Of a DNA stretch of 64,000 bases, positions 49,387 to 60,751 are shown one piece after another. Numbering within the stretch: position 1 is the stretch's first letter; each line of letters opens with the position of its first letter. The notes beneath the pieces are model-generated. The model saw nothing but the letters and a program-made list of their open reading frames with translations, ran no database searches and was not told the origin of the DNA. The stretch comes from Zingiber officinale (lineage: Eukaryota > Streptophyta > Magnoliopsida > Zingiberales > Zingiberaceae): positions 27,266,302 to 27,330,301 of the forward strand of contig NC_055986.1 in the NCBI RefSeq assembly GCF_018446385.1. The letters run 5' to 3'. A program made the translations under genes and the position numbers.

Positions 49387-50016
49387 GATGAATTGAAGAT
49401 TGACATGTTTAAAATTAATAGTGGTGAGAGGGAAAGATCAATCCAAATCATTTTTAAAAATTTCAAATAAGCAAGCCTCTTTTTTGTGAATTCGAGAAGA
49501 TCAAAACTCCTAAATTATATTTCATTTAAAAAAAATATTTTAAAAAATCGGAAGCCTCTTACAAACTAAATTTTTGTTGGTACATAAATTACAAAAAACT
49601 AATGAAACGATGAATCCCTGCGTGATCTTGGAGAAGAAGTGTACTTTTATTTTTTTATATATACCGCGGACAAACAGATGGAGACAAAGTGGCCAACACC
49701 CTTCTTGTCTCTATCTCCTTCCGACATCTCCTAAATTAACACCTTCCTCTTACTTTCTTTTGATTTCCTTGTTTTTTTATTGCTTAATCACAAAGCGTCA
49801 GAGTTTGAGATGTTATGCAAAATAATTGGCCAAAGTTTAATTTGGACGAAGGATGTCGTATATATCTTGGGAATGTTGCGTTAACAGTGGCACCTTCAGC
49901 TACTGCTTCCTTCTTCCTTCCATGGATGTTTTCTTTTCCTTCCCAAACCATTCCCAAAGGCTCCTTCCTTAGTTTACTCTGCTTTTCCTCTTTTTTGTCT
50001 CTCGCTTTTTCTCTCG
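49387..50016. other. Intergenic, promoter side of the CFL1-like gene
   Basis: AT-rich to about 49670, then pyrimidine-rich. 'ttttatatataccgc' at about 49650-49667 resembles a TATA region some 350 bp before the start codon, and CT-rich tracts (49905-50010) lie in the likely 5' leader. No other gene seen. Confidence 0.4.
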
Positions 50017-50704
50017 ATGACGGCTCCCAACATTGAGATGATTGCGGCTTTGCTTCGGAGCTGCACGGTGGGGAGGGAGCGAGGTCTACGTTCGCCGGCG
50101 ACACATCTCGTCGGCGGAAGCCCAGAAAGCGTCTCCGTGGAGCTCAACTCGGAGACGGCGCTGCCTTTCCACTGGGAGCAGTGTCTCGACATGCAGGTAG
50201 ACGTCCCCACCTCCTTAAATGCATTCCTTCTTTTCGTCAATCATTGATTATAAATGGAGCGAATCCGTCTCCAAAATCGTGTTTTGGAACCATTTCCGGC
50301 GTCAAAATCGTTCCTTTTGTGCATTATGGCAGACAGGGGAAGTCTACTACTTCAACCGGGAGACCGGAACCAGGACGAGCAAAGACCCCCGAGCCGCCGC
50401 CGCCTACTCGTCGAGCTATCATTCTGAGGAAGACGTCTCCTCGTCCTCCGACGACAGCTTCTCCGGCGTCGCCAGCGGCGGCAGCAGCAGCAGAAACGAC
50501 AACGAGGACAGCAGCGACAGTACCGCCAACTCCTGTCTCACCTCCATCTCCTCCTCCTCCCCTTCCCGGGCGACCGCCGCCGAGCCTCTCGTCTCCGCCG
50601 GATGTCGGTCCTGCTTCATGTACTTCATGGTCCCCAAGAGCGACGACTCCTGCCCCAAGTGCAGCGGCCGCCTCCTCAAGCTCGGCCGCCACGGCAACGT
50701 CTGA
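50017..50704 (+). CDS. CFL1: WW-domain protein, CURLY FLAG LEAF 1-like, 2 exons, 183 aa
   Basis: Exons 50017-50196 and 50333-50704 join in phase 0 with GT-AG borders, interrupting the WW domain after DMQ. The WW-like segment is VELNSETALPFHWEQCLDMQ then TGEVYYFNRETGTRTSKDPR, with W53, the aromatic pair Y65-Y66 and P79. The second Trp of a classical WW domain is absent, which I believe is usual in this family. A long Ser-rich acidic linker (86-145) follows, then a four-Cys module, C151-x2-C154 and C167-x2-C170 (GCRSCFMYFMVPK ... CPKC), typical of CFL1 proteins. Rice and Arabidopsis CFL1 negatively affect cuticle formation through an HD-ZIP IV factor, as known for the family. Exon 2 is GC-rich, so the minus-strand open frames over it are shadows. 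The gene looks intact. Confidence 0.88.
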
Positions 50705-52164
50705 AGCACTCACTACTTCAAACTCCAGTCTCAATTCCTCTTGTACTTTGGATCGATCCAACGAGAAAAAAAGATCCAACTTTTATTCCGTGTTTCTCCA
50801 AATTAAACTGATTTCTGCAACATCTTACGCTTCTTGGAATTCTTTAGAACTTAAAGTCTTAGTTTCATCCTTCCCATCACCTTTATGAGATCACCACGCT
50901 CGGTCGGCATGCAACGACTGTCACTGTTTCTCCTTCAATTACTTTCTTGCGTTAACAGTTTCGCAGAACACATTGAATTGCTGCTGCCTGAGGGCAATTA
51001 ATCGACCAGCAATGGAATTTTTCAAGTCGAGTGGAAGAAGAGGAGGGAATAAAGTGGAATGGTAAAGTTTAAGTGTCTCAGACAAGAACCTCGCCTCGGG
51101 CTGGCTGGCAGAAAGGAATCTACACAGAGCGCAGAAAGTAAACCCTCTTTCTTTCCCTCCTCCTGCACAGCAGAGGAAGAGGGAGAAAAGGTATCAGAAA
51201 TCTACCACATTGTTCCCTTAAACCAATGATCCAGCGGTCTTTACCTCGAGAAACAGAACCACTCATCAAACACATTTTATATGTATATATATATTAAAAA
51301 TTTATACAGCAGCAGCAGTGGCTGTAGCTGCGCAAGTTTTCACCAAACCTTACACTATCCGTGGAGAGTTAGTCAGTTAATCATCAAGTTCTCGAGTAGA
51401 TTGATGAACTCTTTCTTCAGAATGTGGTCATTCCAAAATCCAAATCCAATAGAATGATCATTTGAAACAACTCCAAAATTGCGGTAGAACCAAAACTGTA
51501 ACAGGATCATGTGCAGCTGTTATTTGTTGGCGATATGCGTAAGTAAACATGTAAGACTGAGTGCGAACAGTCGCTGCAAAAATTCCTTTTGTTTTTGTCC
51601 TCCGCGCTCTCATCTGTCATTTTTGTTCTTTTGCTTCCTCTGTGAAATGGCAAAATTGAATTCCTGAAAGTTTTTAGATTCTGGAAACAAATGCTAACTA
51701 ATAATGAGAAGTGAGAAGTGGCATGCTGTTCTTTGTCTTTGTCAATGCAAGGAAATGCAGCACAAACCAGCTGCAAATAAACTCATGCATATTCTATGGC
51801 TCGACTTACCTTTTTACAGCATAGAAATTAAGAATCAGAAGAAGGCTTGTTTTGCTAACTTTGCCCATTTTCTTTGGTGTTTGGGCTGAGGATTCTTCCA
51901 TGTGCTCAAGCTTGACCTGTCACCATCTGAAACTTACTCTTGCATGGCATGGAAAGCTACCGTGGATTATGAGCTTCACATGAGCAGGCTTTAAGTGATT
52001 GGAATTAATGAGAATTTGTTTAATCTTTTGGCATGCCAGTTTAATTTACTTAAGATGATCGTTTCTTAAAGTCAAATAATATAATACATTTTTTATTTTT
52101 TTCTTCAAGTATAGCACAATTTTTTTTTTTATCAAGATTAATTTGAACCTCCTCCCCTTCTCTG
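50705..52164. other. Intergenic 3' of the CFL1-like gene
   Basis: Contains the CFL1 3' UTR and unique-looking DNA with no reading frame or RNA I can support. The short open frames at 51507-51889 show no domain or splice context. Confidence 0.45.
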
Positions 52165-52875
52165 ACTCATAATCAGTATTGCTGAGGAGGTCTCACGGAT
52201 TGACACAAGTGGTACATATATATGTGTTTATTTCAATGGAGTTTGGGATGAATTTCTAATGGATATAAAATGACTTGTTAAGTGTCTGATTTTTCTAATA
52301 TAAAGAGCTGTTGCATTAGGATAAAATGTCCATATGATTTATATGCATATATCTTGTCTTGGGGTTAGCGATACTGAGTCATTTGGGATGAGTAATATCA
52401 TCATTTGCTTTAGTATTGCTTGGGATAGGCCCCCATGGATTGACACAGTTAGTACCTACATGAGTGTTTGCTCTAATAGGTCATGAGATTAATTCCCAGT
52501 AGGTGCAAAATGTTTTTTTAAGTGTTTGACCTACCCCATGCAAAGGGTTGTTGTTATAGGGCAACATGTCCCCTATGATTTATCTACCTGTATCTTGTCA
52601 TGGGTCGTTGATATTAGGCCGCTTGAGGAGAATGATATCACATTTTGCTCTAGTATTACTTAGGAAAGGACCCTTGCGGATTGATGCAATTGGTATCTAT
52701 ATAGGTGGTTGCTCCAATAGATCATGGGGTAAATTTCCAATGGGTACAAAATACCTTACTGGATGCCTAATCTCTCCCATATTAAGGGCCCCTGAGCTTG
52801 GGTAAGATGTCTCCCATGATTTACCTATTTGTATCTTAGCGTGGCACCAATAATACTGGGTTGCTTGGGGTGAAC
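52165..52875. repeat. Tandem repeat, unit about 240 bp, nearly 3 copies
   Basis: The landmark 'ggattgaca' (or 'ggattgatg') recurs at 52197, 52437 and 52678, spacing 240 and 241 bp. Each unit also has an 'aagtgtttgacc'-type phrase, 'atgatttatctacctgtatc' and a closing 'gatattgggt.gcttgggg'. The copies are diverged. The array stops at 52875, at the start of a copia LTR. Confidence 0.85.
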
Positions 52876-54446
52876 TGTTAGAGTGTATACTAAAAGCCTA
52901 GCTTTTTGTAAACATTTATTTTGAAATAAAGAATCATATTGGTCAAATGTCTACATTTATATGCTAAGTGTAGTTGTTCAATTAATTTATATTGTAAATA
53001 ACATGGTGTGTAGTGTGACACATAGAAGATCATATTATAAGTTCCTTATAAGTTATAAAAAGTAGTTCACGACTAAGATGGAAAGAAACAAACCATTGGA
53101 ATAATCGCAGTGTAATTTGGTATTAGTTTATCTTAACTATAAAATTACACTAGTACACTCTGAGTGTATTGAGCGAGATCATTTGAGGTAGTTTCTTTTT
53201 ATACTGACTATATAAAAGAACAATACCTCTGTTATTATGGAAGTGTGTACTCTTAATCATAATATAATAACAAGCACATATACTTAATACTTATTTCTTT
53301 AATTTATCAAAGGGTGCGATTTAGCTCGTTAAATCAATAGGCCCGATAAGTTGAGAAATGATATTATTTGTATGATGTGTTGTTGATTATAGAATAAAAC
53401 TATGTCCTAGTAATCTAGGTTGATGATGCCCCCTTAAGGGCTCATAAGGATTATCATGTAAACCCTGCAGGTGGACTTAGTCCGACATGATGATAAGGTT
53501 GAGTGGTACTACTCTTGGAGCTAGATATTAATTAAGTGAGTTGTCAGTAACTCATTTAATTAGTAGACATTCAATATCTTAAACACAGGGAGAATAACAC
53601 ACTCATGATAAGAATGAGCCCATATAGTAATATGAGATTGGTGCGCTAGTGTAATAATAACTCTTTAGTGGAATAAGATATTATTGATGAACTCGAGTTG
53701 GGTGTTCGGAGCGAACACGGGAAACTCAAGTTCATCGGGAGACCAAAACCAATTCCTCCTCGCGGTCCCTGTCGTAACCTCTTATTTATAAAGTCTTATA
53801 CCCACCTAAACCCACCTTCTTACCCATCCATAGGTGGCCGGCCAAGCCAAGCTTGGAGCCCAAGCAAGGGCCGACCAAGATAAGCCTTGGATGGATCAAG
53901 TGGTGGCCGTCCCTAACTTGGAGCCCAAGCTTAGGGGGTCGGTCACAATAAAAATAAAAAGGATTTTATTTTAAAATCTTTCCTAATGTGGAAGACATGA
54001 TTTTAAAAGAGAGTTTTAAAATTAAATTTTACCTTTTATAGTTTCTACAAATGATTAAGAGAAAGGTTTGATATCTTTCCTTATTTGTAGATTGAAAGGA
54101 AGATTTTAATTTTGGAGAAAACTTTCCTTATTGTAATCATCCACATGTTTTAATAGAGAGATTTTAATTTATAAAAGTTTCTTTTTATAACCAACCATGA
54201 AGAGAATTTTTAAAAGAGAAATTTTTATTTTTAAAAATTCCGGAAACAAATTAGGAAGTTTTAATTTTGTGTTTAAAACTTTCCTATTTTAGAGGATTTG
54301 TAGGGGTCGTCCATTAAAAGAAAAAAAATGCAATTTTAGTTAAAATTTTCTTTTATTCATTGGCAAGGGAAAATAAGGAAGTTTTAATTATGTTTAAAAC
54401 TTTCCTTATTTGCCAAAACTAAGGAATATAAAAGAAAGGGTAGAGG
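52876..54446 (+). repeat. Ty1-copia LTR, split by hAT copy 2
   Basis: Starts TGTTAGAGTGTATACTAAAA, the well-known start of a plant copia LTR family, and continues with typical LTR sequence up to the hAT insertion at 54447. Its remaining part would lie beyond the hAT, outside the window. A gene-like open frame at 53698-53883 is LTR sequence. Confidence 0.75.
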
Positions 54447-54894
54447 TAGACTCAACCCCAGGCCGGGTCTGGCCCGGACCCGACCCGGGCCCATAACCGA
54501 GTCAACGGGTCGGTTGCCTGTTGACCCGGTTCACTGGGTCGAACCGGAACTGACCCGGCAAGTTGCCGGGCTAATTCTGGTTCAGTTGCTGCAAAACCGA
54601 CGAATCGTCAGTTCAGCCCGCCGGTTCAGCCGCAACATTTTTTTTTTGTAACTGCTTGAACCGCCGGTTAACCGGCGGTTCATAGCCGTTGGGGGTATTT
54701 TTTGGATTATTTTTTTCAACGGTTAAGATCATTTGACCATTTTTTGATCAATGGCTATAATTTAGTGTCCGTTACTATCAAAACTCTATAAATAGAGAGC
54801 TCATTTCATCATTTTCACACACATCTTCTCTACTCTTACTCTTAATCTCAATTTTGTATTCTTTACACGCTTTCGTTTCCAATTTTCAATTACA

Positions 54895-55257
54895 ATGGAA
54901 GGAGGCCGCAGAGGTGCATCATCTCGAGCTCGGAAGGGAAAGCAAATAATGAATCCACGGGAGGAGGACCCCAACATTCAATCCACCGATGATGAGATCG
55001 AGCATCTTTCGAATCCGACACCCGAAACACAAGGAAATACCGATGCAATTACTTCTAAGGTTCAGGAACTTCCTCCTCTAAAGTCTTCTATTTTCACTAA
55101 ACATTTTGAGAAGGTCACTCTTCCGTCGGAAGAAATGCATGCAAAATGTAAGCACTGCAATGCTTCCTACAAATTTCAAGCCGGCAGTGGCTATGGGTCG
55201 TTGAAACGACATGTAGAAACGAAGTACCCGACGGAATATGGACTCGACCATTCTTAA
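54895..55257 (+). pseudogene. hAT transposase N-terminus with BED zinc finger (copy 2)
   Basis: About 120 residues: a basic N terminus (MEGGRRGASSRARKGKQIMN), an acidic stretch, then the finger CKHCNASYKFQ ... GSLKRHVETKYP. The first three zinc ligands are visible; the usual final His (TKHP) is Tyr. The frame ends early with TAA where copy 1 reads TCA (S/stop), so this is a truncated transposase. Confidence 0.8.
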
Positions 55258-57013
55258 ACATAATTATCAAGATTTTCTTCAACTAGAGGTACCGATTCCG
55301 GTTTATTTTTATATTCGGATAATAAATTAAGAGGATCATTAGCTAAATTTGTTTTCGTAGAACATCTTTCTTTTAGTTTTGGATCTAAATGCACATTTGA
55401 AGATTTTTGTAATGAATCTCTTACTCCATGTGCTAAACATGTTCCTAGGACTACACTTACTCGTACAATTAAAAAATTAGTAAAACAAGGAAAAAAGAAT
55501 TTAATTGGTGAATTTAGTAAATTAGATAATAAAGTTTATTTTGTAGGACCGTTGGGCCGGCTAGGAGGGGGTTGTTGGATATCCTGCTAACACAAAAAAA
55601 AAAAGAAAACAAGCCCTCCTCGAACTCTTTAGGCTAACACTTGCATAAATAAACTAAGCAGTAAATTAAAAGCATAAAGAAATGCGAGGCACAAAAGATT
55701 TACTTGGTTACAACCGATGTGGTTGTTAATCCAAGGAAGATTAAGATCAATAAAACTCCTTCGGGCGGAGAAGCCTCGTACAGCGTTGAAGTGCAGAAAA
55801 CAGAAGCTTAGACTAAAAGAGAGTGTGCAAGCACTGGATTTACAATCAGTGAGTTCTTTTTAAGCTTCTGGACCAAGGCTATATTTATAGTCTTGGTCCG
55901 GGCGCCTGGAAGGGTTCCGGGCGCCCTGGGGGGGATAAATTTTATCCCCCAACGGTTGGATCGAGTCAAAGCTCGATCCTGTTGAAAAGTCGATTCCGGG
56001 CGTCCGGAAGGGTTCCGGGCGCCCGGAATGGTTCCGGGCGCCCGGAGCCCTAAGGTCAACATAAGTTGACTTTTCGACTCCGGTTCAACTCGTCTCAGTT
56101 CGTCTCGTCTTGGTCCGGGTCTGTTCTCTCCGGCTCCGCTAGCTTGGGTGATGTCTGCCATCCGGAATAAGGCTCACCCGAACCCATCTTCCGGTCTTCT
56201 CGAGCATGCTTCCCTCCGGCTTCTCGTCCCTCGGAATTGTCGCGTGTTCCTTCTCGTCCACCAGGGTACTCATCCGCAGACTTCGTCCCTCGGTCGCACC
56301 CCGTGCCGACCTTCGCGCTAGCTGCGTCTCTTGCTCCCCGAGCAATCTTCCGCTCTGGCTTTCGTACCTCGGAACCACCGCGCGCACTTCCTTCTCGTCC
56401 GCCGGTGTACTCTTCCGCAGCACCTCGTCCCTTGGACTGTCGTCCTTCTCGCTAGCTGCGTCTTCAGCTCGAGTACCTGTGCTCCTAAGCTCCTGCACAC
56501 TTAGACACAAGGCTAGAAACAACGCAGGACCTAACTTAACTTGTTGATTACACCAAAACAACCTTGGGGTTCCAACAATCTCCCCCTTTTTGGTGTGATC
56601 AATCCAAGTTAAGCTAGGGTCAAAAATAGATATGTAATTAAACAATTTATTGCAATAACATGCAACATGATAGAAGTAATTAAATTTCAAACATTCCAAA
56701 TTTTAATTTTCAATTTTCTACCTCCCCCTAGACTTATACTTTCCTTCTCCCCCTTTGATCACAATAAAAATGGGGAACAACTAAAATCTAAGGGTTGACA
56801 TTAAAAAAAAAATTTGAAAATATATTTCAATAATTTTCAGGGAAATATTTCTAAGTCAAGACAAATTTCTAAGTCAAGAAAAAAAATTTCAAGTATTCGT
56901 CATCAATAATTAAACACTTTCTAAGCCGAAAAATTTATGCAAGAAAATTTAAAAAAATTGATAGCATGAATTTTTTTTTTTATGCATTTATTTATTTTAT
57001 ACTGATACTTATA

Positions 57014-57646
57014 TCAACAAGTTTTAAATTTCCATTTCAATTTTTCATAACTTCTCAAATTACACTTTTTCAAAATTAAAGCCACAGATATTAAACATGC
57101 AATAATTTGTATCATGTTAATTTCTATTATTTTTTGAATTGCAACTTCACAAAAATATTCAAATAGCATAGATTCTAACTTGATAAAATTTTTCGACAAT
57201 ATAAAAAATTCTTTCGGCAATGTGCAAAATTCGTTTGAAAGAATATTTTGTAATTTGCCAGAATTCTTTAACAATAAGAATTTGCAGGAATCTATTAATA
57301 ATAGGTTTCTTAATCCGAAAATATTTTTCGATGAATCAATTTCTAATTCATAAAACTTTTTCAATAAAGTAATTTGTAATTCCAAATTTTTAAGACCAGA
57401 AAAAGTTTTCGATAATATTTCTAAGTTGCATAATTCTTTCGAAAAACTTCTTCGTGATTCACAAAAGTTTTTTAGCAAAGTTTCCAACTTGCAAAATTCT
57501 TTTGTTAAGATATTTTGAAATTCGAAGAACTCTTTCGATAATATTTCAAATTTGCAGGATAAGTTTGACAATTGATTTTCTAATATAAAAAACTCTTTCG
57601 ATGATTCGCAAAAATTTTCAGACAATTCTTCGATTGAATCATTCAA
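57014..57646 (-). other. Leu/Phe-rich heptad-like coding segment of the gag-only LTR element
   Basis: About 210 residues with recurring units such as LSKEFFEFQNIL, LTKEFCKLETLL and FSKELCNLEILS, a degenerate repeat of about 11-14 residues suggesting a coiled coil or solenoid. It resembles the C-terminal half of large copia gag proteins in position. No known domain recognised. Confidence 0.5.
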
Positions 57647-57737
57647 TTGATCAGAGGTTCGAGTCCATACCTAACTTACCTTGTCAGTAATTGATTCTCC
57701 CCCTATTGAGTTGCTTTCTTCCGAAGATTCTCCCCCT

Positions 57738-58139
57738 TCATCGATCTCGGGATGTACTGCGGCTGTCGATTTCGGACTCTTCTGTCGGTGGCTCGGTGTC
57801 TATTGAGGTGTCAGCTTCTGAAGGTTCTTCGTAGAGCTGCAAGAACTTTTCCCAAAGTTCTTTTGCGCTTTCATAATCTGCGACCTTTTTGAAATCTTCC
57901 TTTGGTATTACATTCAGAAGATAATATTTTGCCCGCCCATTTGCCATAGACTCCTCACGTTGCTTTTCGTTCCAGAGGCGTAGATCGAGTCCTTCTCCAT
58001 TCGTGTTCTTTGGTTCTTCATAACCAAATTTCATTATTAAAGAAATACCAGAATCTGAGTTAAGGTATACCTCCATGTTTTGTTTCCAGATGGAAAACTC
58101 CCCCTCGAATGCACGTGGGTAGTCGCTAGCTCCGACCAT
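57738..58139 (-). other. gag-like segment (UBN2 type) of the gag-only LTR element
   Basis: About 133 residues starting shortly after the primer-binding site: the YPRAFEGEFSIWKQNMEVYL opening, then NVIPKEDFKKVADYESAKEL, characteristic of copia gag capsid precursors. Likely supplies or mimics capsid for a non-autonomous element. Fossil class. Confidence 0.7.
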
Positions 58140-59327
58140 CGTTTTGTTGCTTCAGACGGCGGTTAGTCCTTCTGAGGCGTACTCGGCTCTGATACCACTT
58201 GTAGGACCGTTGGGCCGGCTAGGAGGGGGTTGTTGGATATCCTGCTAACACAAAAAAAAAAAAAGAAAACAAGCCCTCCTCGAACTCTTTAGGCTAACAC
58301 TTGCATAAATAAACTAAGCAGTAAATTAAAAGCATAAAGAAATGCGATGCACAAAAAATTTACTTGGTTACAACCGATGTGGTTGTTAATCCAAGGAAGA
58401 TTAAGCTCAATAAAACTCCTTCGGGCGGAGAAGCCTCGTACAGCGTTGAAGTGCTTAGACTAAAAGAGTGTGCAACCTTGGATTTACAAGTGAGTTCTTA
58501 AGCTTCCGGACCAAGGCTATATTTATAGTCTTGGTCCGGAGCGCTGAAGGGTTCGGCGCCACAGAGGATAAATTTTATCCCCAGCGGTTGGATCGAGTAA
58601 GCTCGATCCTGTTGTCGATTCGGGCGCTGGAAGGGTTCAGGCGCCTGAATCGGTTCAGGCGCCCGGTCGGTTCGGCGCCGGAATGTTCCGGATTCCGGCG
58701 CCCGGAGCCCTAAGGTTAACATAAGTTGACTTTTCGACTCCGGTTCAACTCGTCTCGATTCGGCTCGGTCCGGGTCTTCCGCTCCGGCTCGCTAGCTTGG
58801 GTGATGTCGCCATCCGAATAGGGCTCACCGAACCCATCTTCCGGTCTTCTCGGGCGTGCTTCCCTCCGGCTTCTCGGATGCAGCGCGTGTTCCTTCTCGT
58901 CCACCAGGGTACTCATCCGCAGACTTCGTCCCTCGGTCGCACTCCGTGCCGACCTTCGCGCTAGCTGCGTCTCTTGCTCCCCGAGCAATCTTCCGCTCTG
59001 GCTTTCGTACCTCGGAATCACCGCGTGCACTTCCTTCTTGTCCGCCGGTGTACTCTTCCGCAGCACCTCATCCCTCGGACGCACAGCGTGCCGTCCTTCT
59101 CGCTAGCTGCGTCTTCCGCTCGAGTACCTGTGCTCCTAAGCTCCTGCACACTTAGACACAAGGTTAGAAACAACGCAGGACCTAACTTAACTTGTTGATT
59201 ACACCAAAACAACCTTGGGGTTCCAACATATTTATGTTCCGATATTTGGAGTGATCATTGGCAAACACATTCGTATATGGGTGTGACTTGTCATTAGATC
59301 GATAACTCTTGGAACCTCCAAAAAAGA

Positions 59328-59741
59328 TTGTTAGCTTATAGAGTTTTTGATGAATCACATAATGCTCATAACATCGCACAATTATTATGTTTAATTTTAG
59401 AAGAATATGACTTAACTCATAAAATATTTTCAATATTATTAGATAATGCTAGTTCCAATACCGCTTGTATAGATGATCTAAAATTTGTTTGTCAACCTAT
59501 TATTGGCGGTTTATTCTTTCATATTTGTTGTGTATGCCATGCTTTAAATTTATGTGTTCAAGATGGTTTAAAAATTTTAGAAAGTTATATTAAACCAATT
59601 AGAATTGCAATTTCTTATTTATGGTCTCATCCATCTATAATGAAACAATGGGGTAGGTTTTGTAAAATTAATGGAATGAGACCTAAAAAATTTCCACGTG
59701 ATGTACCAACACGTTGGAATTCAACATACCAATTATTATAA
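59328..59741 (+). pseudogene. hAT transposase catalytic core segment (copy 2)
   Basis: Reads FSILLDNASSNTACIDDLKF with the core Asp, then HICCVCHALNLCVQDGLKIL and KKFPRDVPTRWNSTYQLL with the conserved Trp, all hAT hallmarks. It ends in TAA where copy 1 keeps CAA (Gln), so the copy is broken here too. Confidence 0.85.
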
Positions 59742-59944
59742 GATTCATTTCAATATAAAGAATTATTATGTTCATTTTTTGCACAAAATACTAATACTAA
59801 TATATATTTATTTTCACAACAATAGAATATTTGTAGTAGTATTTGTGAAATTTTAAAAGTATTTAATGATGCAACCGAACAACTTTTCGGTGTTTATTAC
59901 CCCACTGCTCAATTAGTTTTAGAAAATTTTTCTATTATAGTATT

Positions 59945-60751
59945 TGATCCGGTGGTAAGGACGAAGGACCCGCCCAGGAGGAGGTCAGTAACACGTAGGA
60001 GTCAAATTAAGGTCAAGAGGGTCTACCCTGAAGTCCTGCCGAGCGGAATCTCCTAAGCCGGACAAAAGACAACTCAACCACATGTTGGGTTTTCGACGCA
60101 AGGTAAAGGAATTTCTGGGCCGAGCGGCCAAGCCGCTCGGCTGAGTTGCAGACCAAGGTGGCGTAGTCTCATCCGAGCACATGACCGGGGGCCTTCCCGC
60201 TCGGTCTGATACACTCACATCCTCGCGCGCCTGGAGTGCCGAGCGGCCGGCTCGCCCGACCCAGGGATAGACGAAAGACAGAAAAAGACAAAAGGGGATA
60301 GCTGGGGAGATCAGCCTAGAGACAGCTGCCGCCGACAATCGGCGTGGCCAACGGTCAGGCCGTACACAGAATCGTACGGTAGAAGTTTCCACTGTCCCGA
60401 TAGGAATATGCTCGGACGGTTGCGGAATGGCATCAGGCATGCTTTTTCTGACATCCATGTTGGAGGTATGTTTGGGGAAGCGTGCACGCACCCCCCCCAA
60501 GGTCCTATATAAGGACCCCCAAGCTTCAACGGAGGTATGCAATCATCCACACTGTAGCTACAGTTCTCATTGTCTTGCTCCAGTTTTCTTCTCGCCTGAC
60601 TTGAGCGTCGGAGGGTCGTCGCCGGGAACCCCTTCCCGGCCCGACTTTGTTGCAGGTTTGCTGGAGGTCCATCTCATCCCGCCGTCTACACGAAGCTAGC
60701 AAAGAGCGCCACGCCCCTAGCCTTCATCAACTCATAGTTCGGACAGGATCA
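59945..60751 (+). repeat. 5' LTR of a Ty3-gypsy (Tat-type) element
   Basis: 807 bp beginning TGATCC and ending GGATCA, a 6-bp inverted terminal pair. A TATA box 'cctatataagga' lies near 60504-60515. The hAT sequence stops exactly at the first base. A primer-binding site, ATTGGCGTCGTCTGTGGGAA, follows at about 60753. Confidence 0.9.

Larger units (their letters stand above)
55542..59228 (-). mobile_element. Small LTR retroelement with gag only (non-autonomous, copia/SIRE-like) inside hAT copy 2
   Basis: 3' LTR 55542-56577 and 5' LTR 58200-59228 (TGTAGGACCG ... CCAACA on plus), perfect 5-bp TSD TATTT (55537-55541, 59229-59233). On minus, a primer-binding site TGGTATCAGAGC, matching initiator tRNA-Met, follows the 5' LTR, and a purine tract precedes the 3' LTR. 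Internal coding: a gag-like segment at 57738-58139 (FSIWKQNMEVYL, LWEKFLQLYEEPSE) and a Leu/Phe/Glu-rich repeat-like segment at 57014-57646. No pol. Structurally it looks whole for such an element, and the LTRs are alike outside their GC-rich part, so it is fairly young. Confidence 0.92.
54447..59944 (+). mobile_element. hAT transposon copy 2 (BED-finger transposase), interrupted twice
   Basis: The left end TAGACTCAACCCC aligns with that of copy 1, and the subterminal 'ccggttaaccggcggttcat' repeats are shared. Transposase exon-like sequence runs 54895-55541, is cut by an LTR element, and resumes 59229-59944, where a gypsy element interrupts it again; the rest lies beyond the window. Nucleotide similarity to copy 1 is high throughout. 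A plain DNA transposon, inactive as it stands. Confidence 0.85.

Noticed and set aside
50324-50779. Minus-strand frame of about 150 codons opposite CFL1 exon 2, plus a second one at 50419-50709
   Set aside because: Shadow of the GC-rich Ser-coding exon; Val/Gly/Glu-rich with no splice or domain support.
60000-60542. 185-aa minus-strand frame
   Set aside because: Lies in the gypsy 5' LTR and leader; opposite the element's sense strand, no domain.
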